Shown here in pieces: positions 21,628-30,804 of a stretch of DNA of 64,000 nt (position 1 is the stretch's first letter; each line of letters begins with the position of its first letter). The notes under the pieces were generated by a model that worked only from the letters and a program-made list of their open reading frames with translations, was not told where the DNA came from and did no database searches. Origin of the DNA: an uncultured Pelagibacteraceae bacterium (GTDB lineage: Bacteria > Pseudomonadota > Alphaproteobacteria > Pelagibacterales > Pelagibacteraceae). The translations under genes were made by a program, and so were the position numbers. The stretch is from positions 114,924 to 178,923 of the forward strand of contig CACFOR010000001.1 of NCBI GenBank assembly GCA_902567785.1, given 5' to 3'.

Positions 21628-22091
21628 AGATTCAGTAAAAAAGGGTACAAGAATTTATAAAGAAATTTGATCCCAAATTTAAAGTTTTAGTTCTAGATAC
21701 TACAGCAAGAACAGCTCAAGATGCAGCCAACTCATTAAAATGTGAAGTAGGGGCAATTGTTAAAAGTTTATTATTTAGAGCTGAAAATAATTTTTTAATT
21801 TGCTTAATTGCAGGAGATAAAAGATGTTCTTTAAATAAATTAAAAAAAATATTACAAAAGAAAGATGTTTCAATGGCTAATGCAGACGAAGTTAAAAAAA
21901 ATACTGGCTTTTCAATTGGAGGGGTGTCTCCAGTTGCCCATACATCAAATTTAGATATTTTAATTGATAAGTCTCTAAATAGGTTCCCATATATTTTTGC
22001 TGCCGCAGGTCATCCTAATTGTGTATTTAAAATCACTTATGATGAATTAATTAAGATAACCAAAGGATCTGAGAAAGAAATATCAGAATGA
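21608..22091 (+). CDS. YbaK/prolyl-tRNA-deacylase-domain protein with a +1 frame discontinuity near 21638-21645
   Basis: ATG at 21608 gives MENLLNKDSVKK then loses frame; +1 frame (open from 21639) continues VQEFIKKFDPKFKVLVLDTTARTAQDAANSLKCEVGAIVKSLLF...GGVSPVAHTSN...AAAGHPNCVFKI. The ORF track lists only 21873..22091. Confidence 0.75.
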
Positions 22092-22975
22092 GAGAAACTG
22101 GACCCATAGATTATTTTTTACTTACTTTACTCGCATTAATCTGGGCGTCAGCTTTTTTTAATATAAAAATAGCTACCTATTCTTATGGACCGTTAACCAT
22201 TGCTTTTTTAAGAATTCTTTTTGGTGCAATTCCTGTTGTTTTATTATGCTATATAAAAAAAATTAAAATAGAAGCTTTTTCAAAAGATTGGTATTGGTTC
22301 GCGGCTATTGGAGTTATTAATTTAGTAATTCCATTTTTTTTGATTGCATATGGAGTTCAAAAAGTACAAAGCAATTTAGCAGCAATTCTTATGGCCATCA
22401 CTCCTCTTAGTGCCTCTTTATTAGCACATTTTTTTACAAAAAATGAAAAAATTAATTTAATCAAAACCATAGGTGTTCTTATAGGATTTTCAGGAATAGT
22501 TTTTCTATTTTCAGATGATATTTTGATTAATGAAAATAATTTTATTTCAGCAATTTTAATTTTGTTCGGATCAACTTTTTATGTAATAGGAGGGTTGCTA
22601 ACTTTAAAAATAAGTAATAAGAAAAATGAAAATGTTACTGCATCAATACTAATATGGGGATCTATAGTTTTAATGCCAATTTCATTATTTTTAGAACAAC
22701 CTTGGAATTTAAATCCAAGATTAGATTCAACATTATCACTTATTTATCTTGGAATTTTTTCTACAGGAATTGCTTGGTTATTAAGATTTTATATTTTAAA
22801 ACATAATGGTTTAGTTTTTCAGGCTCAAGTTGCTTATCTTATACCGATCTTTGGTGTGATCTTGGGTTTCTTGATTCTGAATGAAGTAATTACTTCCAAG
22901 GTAATTATATCTTTAATTGCAGTAATTATAGGAATTTATATTGTAAAAAGGGGTACTAAGGTAAAATTAATTTAA
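22088..22975 (+). CDS. EamA/DMT-family transporter
   Basis: About 10 hydrophobic segments, DMT-type repeat organisation, WASAFFNIKIATYSYGPLTIAFLR. Confidence 0.88.
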   Translation: MRETGPIDYFLLTLLALIWASAFFNIKIATYSYGPLTIAFLRILFGAIPVVLLCYIKKIKIEAFSKDWYWFAAIGVINLVIPFFLIAYGVQKVQSNLAAILMAITPLSASLLAHFFTKNEKINLIKTIGVLIGFSGIVFLFSDDILINENNFISAILILFGSTFYVIGGLLTLKISNKKNENVTASILIWGSIVLMPISLFLEQPWNLNPRLDSTLSLIYLGIFSTGIAWLLRFYILKHNGLVFQAQVAYLIPIFGVILGFLILNEVITSKVIISLIAVIIGIYIVKRGTKVKLI

Positions 22976-22976
22976 T

Positions 22977-23870
22977 ATGAAAACAACAATTGTAATAGTA
23001 ACTTTTAAAAGTACGATCATTCATAAATGTATAAAGAGTTTATCAAAAAAATTTAAAATTATAGTAGTAGAGAACTCAAATAATATTAAATTTAAAAGAA
23101 ATATTGAATCAAAATACAAGAATACCAGGTGTATTTTAAGTGGATCAAATTTAGGTTATGCAAGAGCAAATAATATTGGTCTCAAAAAAGTAAAAACTAA
23201 ATATGCTCTTATAATTAATCCTGACGTTATTATTTCTACAGAACAAATAAGAAAGTTCGAAAGTTATGCAAAGATAAATGAGAAGTTTTCCATTTTAGGT
23301 CCAAATTCCAATGGTTTTATTGAAACTGTCACCAGTAGTTTTGATAGGAAATCAATTAAGAAAAAAAAATATTTTAATTTTATAAAAAATTTAATCAAAA
23401 ACAAAAAGATATTTGAAATAGATTTCATACCAGGTTGGTGTATGTTTCTAAACATGAAGGAAGCAAAAAGAATAAATTATTTTGATAAAAACTTTTTTCT
23501 TTATTTTGAAGATAAGGATATTTGTAAAAGTTTTGAAAAAAAAAATAAAAAAATGTTTGTTTTAAGCTATATTAAAATCCACCATATATTTGGATCGTCT
23601 GTTGATACAAATGAAAAAAATAGATTATATAACTTTAGAGACTGGCATTTATATTGGTCAAGTTTTTATTACCATAGAAAACATTATGGTTTTTTCTCTT
23701 CACTCTTGATTCACTTTTCAAAATTAATAAGATTTTTTTTATTGAAAAATTTTTATATTATTATAAATAATAAAAACTTATATGAATTGTATAAGGCTCG
23801 ATTATCAGGTTTGGTTAGTCAAATTTTAAATAGAACGGCATTTTCTAGCATTATTTCAAAAATAGACTAA
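22977..23870 (+). CDS. Family 2 glycosyltransferase (rhamnosyltransferase-like)
   Basis: TIVIVTFKS, GSNLGYARANNIGL, LIINPDV, FFLYFEDKDIC. Confidence 0.9.
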   Translation: MKTTIVIVTFKSTIIHKCIKSLSKKFKIIVVENSNNIKFKRNIESKYKNTRCILSGSNLGYARANNIGLKKVKTKYALIINPDVIISTEQIRKFESYAKINEKFSILGPNSNGFIETVTSSFDRKSIKKKKYFNFIKNLIKNKKIFEIDFIPGWCMFLNMKEAKRINYFDKNFFLYFEDKDICKSFEKKNKKMFVLSYIKIHHIFGSSVDTNEKNRLYNFRDWHLYWSSFYYHRKHYGFFSSLLIHFSKLIRFFLLKNFYIIINNKNLYELYKARLSGLVSQILNRTAFSSIISKID

Positions 23871-23918
23871 AAGTTGTAACGAATTAAAAAATGGTATAAA
23901 TCAAATTAATAAATATCT

Positions 23919-24003
23919 GGGCAAGTGGCGGAATTGGTATACGCGCTAGTCTTAGGAACTAGTACCGAAAGGTTTAAGAGTTCGAGTCTCTTCTTGCCCA
24001 CCA
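23919..24003 (+). tRNA. tRNA-Leu (anticodon UAG), CCA encoded
   Basis: Acceptor GGGCAAG/CTTGCCC, anticodon stem-loop CTAGT-CTTAGGA-ACTAG, long variable arm, GTTCGAGTC T-loop. Confidence 0.95.
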
Positions 24004-24009
24004 GAAATT

Positions 24010-25389
24010 ATGAAAGTAACAGTAGATTCCAAAAAAGGATTAAAAACAAATCTTAATGTATTTGTAGACAAAAAAACTATAGACGACAGAATCAACCTTA
24101 GACTTAACGAGTTAAGTAAAACAATAAATATAAAAGGATTTCGACCTGGAAAAGTTCCTGTGGACGTTTTGAAAAGACAATTTGGAAAAGCCATCTACGG
24201 TGAAGTTCTAGAGAAAGTTTTACAAGAAACATCAGCTAAAGCATTAGAAGAAAAAAAAATAAAAGCTGCTGGACAACCTAAGCTTGATCTTAAATCTTAT
24301 GGAGAAGGAAAAGATTTAAATTTTACTTTAGAAATTGATGAGCTGCCTTCAATAAAAATTCAATCTTTGGAATCAATAAAATTTATTGATTATGAAATTA
24401 ATGTTACAGAAAACGAAACTAAAAAAAGAATAGATGAAATTGCAAAAAATCAGAATAATTTTAAAGATAAAAATGAAAATGAGTTTTCTCAAGAAGGCGA
24501 TCTATTAGTATTTGATTATAAAGCAACAGTTGAAAACAAACCTTTTGAAGGAGGGGAGGGCAAAAATACTCAAATAGTTTTGGGAAAAGATTTATTCATC
24601 AAGGGTTTTGATAAACAATTAATAGGGTGTAAGAAAAATCAAGAGAAAGAAGTTATAGCAACTCTACCTGAAAACTATCCAAAAAAGGAATTGTCAAATA
24701 AAAAAGCAAGTTTTAAATGTAAAATTTTAAATATAAAAAAACCCGAAGCAATAAAAATAGATGATCAGTTTGCGAAAAATCTTGGAGCAAAAGATTTAAA
24801 TAATTTAAAAGAGTTAATAAAAAAACAAATCCAAAATCAATATAAAGTGAACCTAGAAGCTTTATCAAAAGAAAGCATTTTAGATCAAATTGAAAAAATT
24901 CACAAAGTAGATTTACCTGAGAATTTAGTACAACAAGAACTAGCTTTAATATCTAAAGGTCTAAAAAAAGAAGATGTAGAAAAAAATAAAAAAGAAAGTG
25001 AAAAAATTGCAAAAAAAAGAATTAAATTAGGACTTATACTAAATGAACTTGGTGAAAAAAATAATCTTAAAGTTGAAGAACAAGAACTTAAAAATGAAAT
25101 TCAAAAACAAGTACAGTCAATGCCTGGCCAGGAAAAACAGGTACTAGAATATTTTGAAAAAAATCCCGCGGCAGCAGCTAGCTTAAGAGGATCTATATAT
25201 GAAGAAAAAATTATTAATCTAATTAAGGAAAAATCAAAAAAGACCAAAAAAATTGTTTCAACAAAAGAAGCTGAAGAGATAATTCGTCAGCATCACAAGA
25301 CACACCATCATTCTCATGATGTAGAGTCTAAAAAATCAAACAAAACAGCGAAATCATCAGAAAAAAAGAAAAAAATTAGAAAAAAGTAA
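24010..25389 (+). CDS. tig: Trigger factor
   Basis: IKGFRPGKVPVDVLKRQFGKAIYGEV, FDKQLIGCK; starts 6 nt after the tRNA-Leu CCA. Confidence 0.95.
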   Translation: MKVTVDSKKGLKTNLNVFVDKKTIDDRINLRLNELSKTINIKGFRPGKVPVDVLKRQFGKAIYGEVLEKVLQETSAKALEEKKIKAAGQPKLDLKSYGEGKDLNFTLEIDELPSIKIQSLESIKFIDYEINVTENETKKRIDEIAKNQNNFKDKNENEFSQEGDLLVFDYKATVENKPFEGGEGKNTQIVLGKDLFIKGFDKQLIGCKKNQEKEVIATLPENYPKKELSNKKASFKCKILNIKKPEAIKIDDQFAKNLGAKDLNNLKELIKKQIQNQYKVNLEALSKESILDQIEKIHKVDLPENLVQQELALISKGLKKEDVEKNKKESEKIAKKRIKLGLILNELGEKNNLKVEEQELKNEIQKQVQSMPGQEKQVLEYFEKNPAAAASLRGSIYEEKIINLIKEKSKKTKKIVSTKEAEEIIRQHHKTHHHSHDVESKKSNKTAKSSEKKKKIRKK

Positions 25390-25424
25390 TCATAAGTTGT
25401 ATAACATCATTTCGTTGATTCGTT

Positions 25425-26036
25425 ATGAAAAATAAAATTGAGGAACAAATGAATAATTTAGTACCCATGGTTGTTGAACAATCAAACAGGGGAGAGAGAG
25501 CTTATGATATTTACTCAAGGTTATTAAAAGAGCGTATTATTTTTTTAACAGGTACAGTAAATGATAGTGTAGCATCTTTAATTACTGCTCAATTATTATT
25601 TTTGGAATCAGAAAATCCAAAAAAAGAAATATCTTTTTATATTAATAGCCCAGGTGGATTAGTGACTTCTGGATTAGGAATTTACGATACTATGCAATAC
25701 ATTAAGCCTCCCGTTTCTACACTATGTATAGGCCAAGCTTCATCAATGGGTTCTTTCTTATTAGCTGCTGGAGAGAAAGGAAAAAGATTTTCACTTCCAA
25801 ACTCAAGGATTATGGTTCATCAACCTTCAGCAGGATACGAAGGTCAAGCAACTGATATAGAAATACATGCTAAAGAAATATTAGCACTTAAAGAAAGATT
25901 AAACAAAATTTATTCAAAACACACAAAAAAGAGTGAATCAGAAATTAAGAAAGCTTTAGAAAGAGACAACTTTATGACTCCAGTTGAGGCAAAAGATTTT
26001 GGTTTAATTGATGAAGTTGTGGAAAAAAGATCTTAA
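25425..26036 (+). CDS. clpP: ATP-dependent Clp protease proteolytic subunit
   Basis: [51 protein letters not shown]. Confidence 0.97.
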   Translation: MKNKIEEQMNNLVPMVVEQSNRGERAYDIYSRLLKERIIFLTGTVNDSVASLITAQLLFLESENPKKEISFYINSPGGLVTSGLGIYDTMQYIKPPVSTLCIGQASSMGSFLLAAGEKGKRFSLPNSRIMVHQPSAGYEGQATDIEIHAKEILALKERLNKIYSKHTKKSESEIKKALERDNFMTPVEAKDFGLIDEVVEKRS

Positions 26037-26125
26037 GCCACTAGATTTAGTTAATAATAACAACTATAACTTGATAACCATAAATATTAGTTTATTTTTA
26101 ATTCAATTGATTCGCGTATAAAATT

Positions 26126-27379
26126 ATGTCTGAAAAAAATAATAAAAATATTCTTTACTGTTCTTTTTGTGGAAAAAGTCAACATGAAGTTAGAAAGCTA
26201 ATAGCCGGTCCTACAGTTTTTATTTGTGATGAATGTGTTGAACTGTGCATGGACATTATAAAAGAAGAAAATAAAGAATCTTTTGTTAATAATCAAGAAG
26301 GCGTACCTACCCCTCAAGAAATCTGCAAAGTATTAGATGACTATGTTATTGGCCAGACATATGCAAAAGAAGTTTTATCTGTAGCAGTACATAACCACTA
26401 TAAAAGATTAAACTATGAATCAAAAAACAATAAAGATGTAGAGTTATCCAAATCTAATATTCTTTTAGTTGGACCCACAGGTTGTGGAAAAACTTTATTA
26501 GCTCAAACTTTAGCAAGGATTATAGACGTACCCTTTACCATGGCTGATGCCACAACACTTACCGAAGCTGGTTATGTCGGGGAAGATGTTGAAAATATAA
26601 TACTTAAATTGTTACAAGCGGCAGATTATAATGTAGAAAAAGCTCAGCGAGGAATAGTTTATATAGATGAGGTTGATAAAATCAGCAGAAAATCTGAGAA
26701 TCCTTCAATTACAAGAGATGTGTCTGGAGAAGGAGTTCAGCAGGCTTTACTTAAAATAATGGAAGGAACAATAGCTAGTGTTCCACCACAAGGCGGAAGA
26801 AAACACCCTCAGCAAGAATTTTTACAAGTAGATACAACAAATATATTATTTATTTGTGGAGGTGCTTTTGCCGGTTTGGATAAAGTAATAGCAAAAAGAG
26901 GTACAGAAAGTTCCATAGGTTTTGGAGCTAAAGTAAAACATTTTCAAGACCAATCTTCAGGAGAATTAATTAAAAATTTAGAACCAGAGGATTTAATTAA
27001 GTACGGATTAATACCTGAGTTTGTGGGTAGAATGCCAATACTTGCTACTCTCGAAGATCTTGATGAGAATTCTTTAGTAAGAATTTTGAAAGAGCCAAGA
27101 AATTCATTGCTTAAACAATATAAGAGACTTTTTGAATTTGAGAATGCAACTTTAATCTTCAAGGATGATGCGGTCTTGGAGATTGCAAAAAAGGCGATAA
27201 ACAAAAAAACTGGTGCTAGAGGACTAAGGTCAATTATCGAAGCTTTATTATTAAAAACTATGTTTAAACTTCCTACAATGGGGGACGTCGAGGAGGTAGT
27301 AATAAATGGTTCTGTGGTTAAAAATAATAGTGAACCAATAATTACCGTTGCCAAAAACAAAAAAACTACCGCAGCATAA
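26126..27379 (+). CDS. clpX: ClpX ATPase
   Basis: N-terminal Zn finger CSFCGKSQ...[31 protein letters not shown]. Confidence 0.97.
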   Translation: MSEKNNKNILYCSFCGKSQHEVRKLIAGPTVFICDECVELCMDIIKEENKESFVNNQEGVPTPQEICKVLDDYVIGQTYAKEVLSVAVHNHYKRLNYESKNNKDVELSKSNILLVGPTGCGKTLLAQTLARIIDVPFTMADATTLTEAGYVGEDVENIILKLLQAADYNVEKAQRGIVYIDEVDKISRKSENPSITRDVSGEGVQQALLKIMEGTIASVPPQGGRKHPQQEFLQVDTTNILFICGGAFAGLDKVIAKRGTESSIGFGAKVKHFQDQSSGELIKNLEPEDLIKYGLIPEFVGRMPILATLEDLDENSLVRILKEPRNSLLKQYKRLFEFENATLIFKDDAVLEIAKKAINKKTGARGLRSIIEALLLKTMFKLPTMGDVEEVVINGSVVKNNSEPIITVAKNKKTTAA

Positions 27380-27424
27380 GAAATTTCTTGATATATTTGA
27401 AATTATGACCATATACTCCTTGTA

Positions 27425-29821
27425 ATGAGTAAATCTGATTTTTTTCCTTGCCTACCATTGAGGGACATAGTCGTATTTCCTGGAATGATGGTACCTTTGT
27501 TTGTCGGACGAGATAAGTCCATAAAATCATTAAATGAAGTAATGAAAACAAACAAAAAAATAATTTTAATAACACAAAAAAATGCAGAAATAGATGATCC
27601 AAAAGAAGATGATCTGTATTCTTTTGGATGTGAAAGTAAAATATTACAACTTTTAAAATTGCCCGATGGAACTGTGAAGGTTCTGGTAGAAGGACTTCAT
27701 AGAGTTAAAGTTATTGAATGTAAAAACGATAAAGACTTTTTAAAAACTTCAACAGAAGTAGTAGAGGATACAATTGATACAAAAGAAGATTTAGTATCTC
27801 TATCGATAGCAATAGTGAGAAAATTAGAAAAATTAACGAATCTAAATAAAAAAATTTCTAACGAACTACTTACAAGTTTAAAAGAACAAAAAAATCCAAC
27901 AAAAATTGCAAATCATATTTCTGGCCAATTAAATATATCTATTCCAGAAAAACAGAAATTATTAGAAATGATTGATTTAAAAATTAGATTAGAAAAATTA
28001 ATGGAACATATAGATAATGAAATTAATGTTATTGGAGTAGAGAGAAGAATAAGAGGAAGAGTAAAAAATCAAATGGAAAAAACCCAAAGAGAATATTATT
28101 TGAATGAACAAATGAAAGCTATCCAAAGAGAGCTAGGCGAAATAGAAGATGGAAAAGATGAAATAGCTAATTTACAAAAGGCTATACTTAGAGCAAAAAT
28201 GACAAAGGAAGCTTCAAAAAAATGTCTTTCAGAATTAAAAAAATTAAAATCCATGAGTGCTATGTCAGCCGAGGCAACAGTTGTGAGAAATTATCTTGAT
28301 TGGATGATTGAATTACCTTGGTATAACAAAGATAAAAAATTAGATACTATAGACATTTCAAAAGCTAAAAAAATCCTGGACGAAGATCACTATGGCTTAG
28401 ATAAAGTTAAAGAAAGAATAATTGAGTACCTAGCTGTTCAGAAAAGAGTAGGAAAAATAAAAGGAGCTATATTGTGCTTGGTAGGACCTCCTGGAGTTGG
28501 AAAGACTTCACTTGGTAAATCTATTGCAAGATCTACAGGAAGAAAATTTGTAAGAATATCTTTGGGCGGTATAAGAGATGAAGCTGAAATAAGAGGACAT
28601 AGAAGAACCTACATAGGTTCACTACCTGGAAAAATTATACAACAGATGAAAAAAGCGGGGACAAAAAATCCTCTATTTTTATTAGATGAAATTGATAAAG
28701 TTGGGTCAGATTATAGAGGAGACCCATCATCAGCGTTACTTGAAGCTTTAGATCCAGAGCAGAATGTAAACTTTAACGATCATTATTTAGAAGTCGATTA
28801 TGATCTTTCTGATGTTATGTTTGTTACTACTGCAAATACTTTAAATATTTTACCTCCATTGCTTGATAGATTGGAAGTTATTAGAATTCCTGGTTATACC
28901 GAAGATGAAAAAATAAATATTGCCAATAATTATTTAATTCCAAAACAAATTAAAGATAATGGGCTTAAAGAAGATGAGTTTAATTTGGAAACGGAAGTTC
29001 TTAAAGATGTAATAAGAAGCTATACAAAGGAAGCGGGTGTTCGTAATTTAGAAAGAGAAATTTCTAAATTGGCAAGAAAAACTGTAAAAAGAATTTTAAC
29101 AAAAGAATCTTCCGATGAAAAAATTGGTGTTAATAATATAAATGATTATCTAGGTGTTAAGAAATTCAAATATGGTGAAATTGAATCTGACAACAAGGTA
29201 GGAATAGTTACAGGACTAGCTTGGACAGAGTTTGGTGGAGAAATATTAAAAATTGAATCTGCAGTAATGCCTGGAAAAGGAAAAATGCAAATCACCGGTA
29301 AATTAGGTGATGTTATGCAAGAATCTGTTAAAGCGGCAAAATCTTATGTTAGATCTAAATCTTTAGAATTTGGTATTATCCCACCGATTTTTGAAAAAAA
29401 AGATTTTCATATTCACGTGCCCGAAGGAGCAACTCCCAAAGATGGTCCTTCAGCAGGTATAGCTATGGTAACTTCTATAATTTCATCAATTACTGGGATT
29501 CCTGTAGACAAAACTATTGCTATGACTGGAGAGGTAACATTAAGAGGTCATGTTTTACCTATTGGAGGATTGAAAGAAAAACTCCTAGCCGCTCATAGAG
29601 CAGGAATAGCTAAAGTCATAATACCAGAGGAAAACAAGAAGGATTTAGCAGAAATACCAAAAAATATATTAGATAAAATTGAAATAAATACAGTAAAAAC
29701 AGTAGATGAAGTTTTGAAAATTGCACTTATAAAAGAGTTAAAACCGGTTGAATGGATTGAAGTAGAAAATATAACTAAATCTAAAATTAATGATAAGACA
29801 ACAGGAGAAGTTGCTCATTAA
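27425..29821 (+). CDS. lon: Lon protease
   Basis: LPLRDIVVFPGMMVPLFVGR, GPPGVGKTSLGKSIA, PKDGPSAGIAM catalytic Ser. Confidence 0.97.
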   Translation: MSKSDFFPCLPLRDIVVFPGMMVPLFVGRDKSIKSLNEVMKTNKKIILITQKNAEIDDPKEDDLYSFGCESKILQLLKLPDGTVKVLVEGLHRVKVIECKNDKDFLKTSTEVVEDTIDTKEDLVSLSIAIVRKLEKLTNLNKKISNELLTSLKEQKNPTKIANHISGQLNISIPEKQKLLEMIDLKIRLEKLMEHIDNEINVIGVERRIRGRVKNQMEKTQREYYLNEQMKAIQRELGEIEDGKDEIANLQKAILRAKMTKEASKKCLSELKKLKSMSAMSAEATVVRNYLDWMIELPWYNKDKKLDTIDISKAKKILDEDHYGLDKVKERIIEYLAVQKRVGKIKGAILCLVGPPGVGKTSLGKSIARSTGRKFVRISLGGIRDEAEIRGHRRTYIGSLPGKIIQQMKKAGTKNPLFLLDEIDKVGSDYRGDPSSALLEALDPEQNVNFNDHYLEVDYDLSDVMFVTTANTLNILPPLLDRLEVIRIPGYTEDEKINIANNYLIPKQIKDNGLKEDEFNLETEVLKDVIRSYTKEAGVRNLEREISKLARKTVKRILTKESSDEKIGVNNINDYLGVKKFKYGEIESDNKVGIVTGLAWTEFGGEILKIESAVMPGKGKMQITGKLGDVMQESVKAAKSYVRSKSLEFGIIPPIFEKKDFHIHVPEGATPKDGPSAGIAMVTSIISSITGIPVDKTIAMTGEVTLRGHVLPIGGLKEKLLAAHRAGIAKVIIPEENKKDLAEIPKNILDKIEINTVKTVDEVLKIALIKELKPVEWIEVENITKSKINDKTTGEVAH

Positions 29822-29822
29822 T

Positions 29823-30719
29823 TTAAATTTCGATCCATTTCATATATTTTTTATAATTATCTGATAAATATTCAGGCATTTCAGACAAAGGAACTTTGCT
29901 AAGAGATTTTGACGCACTCCATTTATAACCTCTTTTATCAACACCGAGATCATATAATATTTTATTGTTTTTAATTTTTTCTTTAATATCTTCTAAATTC
30001 AATCCGCTTGCCTCAAAATCTTGGTGGTGTAGAAAATTTTGAAATTTTTTTTCTAAATCTTCAGCTGATTTAATATTCGTAAAATGCCAACCACCATTTT
30101 CGATATAGTTAATTTTATTATATTTTTTTTTAGAAAAAAATATATCTAATCTCCAAAAAGGATATTTTCTATGTCTGACATTTCGCAACCATTGTGGCGA
30201 TATGAAGTCTTTTTTCTTACATGCTCTAGAACCATGCCAAATTAAATCTTTATAAAGTAAGTTGAATTTGTAGTAAAATATTTTTTGTTTAAATATAACT
30301 ATTTTTTTATTGATATTTTTAAAATCAACTTCTTTTAAATTTGGTATTTCATCAATATCGCTTATCAAAATAACGTCATCATCTTGAGCTTCTTCAAGAA
30401 CAATTCCTGCCATTTCTCTTTGATAATTTTCTCTCTTTAAACTATTGTTGATTAATTTATTACCTCTAGTTTCTTCACTATCATCATGCTTTATTATTTC
30501 TAAATTTGTTGGAATTTTATCTACAACTTTATAAATAATCTTGTCTTTAAATTTTGAAAATTTATTAATATCAAAAATTAAATTCTTAGATTTCCCGCTA
30601 TGCATATAAGAGGCTTCAGTGATAACAAACTTATCTACATATTCATTCATGATGTTAAGCCTGAGATCTAAAAGCATCTCCTCATCAAAAAACATAAAAC
30701 AATCGTAGATTTTCATATA
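29823..30719 (-). CDS. Family 17-like glycosyltransferase (the ORF track start at 30770 is probably too far upstream)
   Basis: MKIYDCFMFFDEEMLLDLRLNIMNEYVDKFVITEA..., ISDIDEIP, GGWHFTN. Confidence 0.85.
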   Translation of the reverse strand, partial: YMKIYDCFMFFDEEMLLDLRLNIMNEYVDKFVITEASYMHSGKSKNLIFDINKFSKFKDKIIYKVVDKIPTNLEIIKHDDSEETRGNKLINNSLKRENYQREMAGIVLEEAQDDDVILISDIDEIPNLKEVDFKNINKKIVIFKQKIFYYKFNLLYKDLIWHGSRACKKKDFISPQWLRNVRHRKYPFWRLDIFFSKKKYNKINYIENGGWHFTNIKSAEDLEKKFQNFLHHQDFEASGLNLEDIKEKIKNNKILYDLGVDKRGYKWSASKSLSKVPLSEMPEYLSDNYKKYMKWIEI

Positions 30720-30804
30720 TAATTGAAAATTAAATTTATTTAATATAAGTCTTTGCCATAGTAATAACATAAAGATCTAATTTTAATAAAGAACAATAAT
30801 AGTT

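Noticed and set aside
21634-21646. A-AAA-AAG as a dnaX-like -1 programmed frameshift site in the YbaK-like gene
   Set aside because: The downstream frame needs +1 (or -2), not -1; no supporting stem-loop was evident.
26944-27360. 138-aa minus-strand ORF inside clpX
   Set aside because: Antisense to a strongly conserved gene; Ser/Phe/Leu/Ile-rich composition typical of antisense translation of AT-rich coding DNA.
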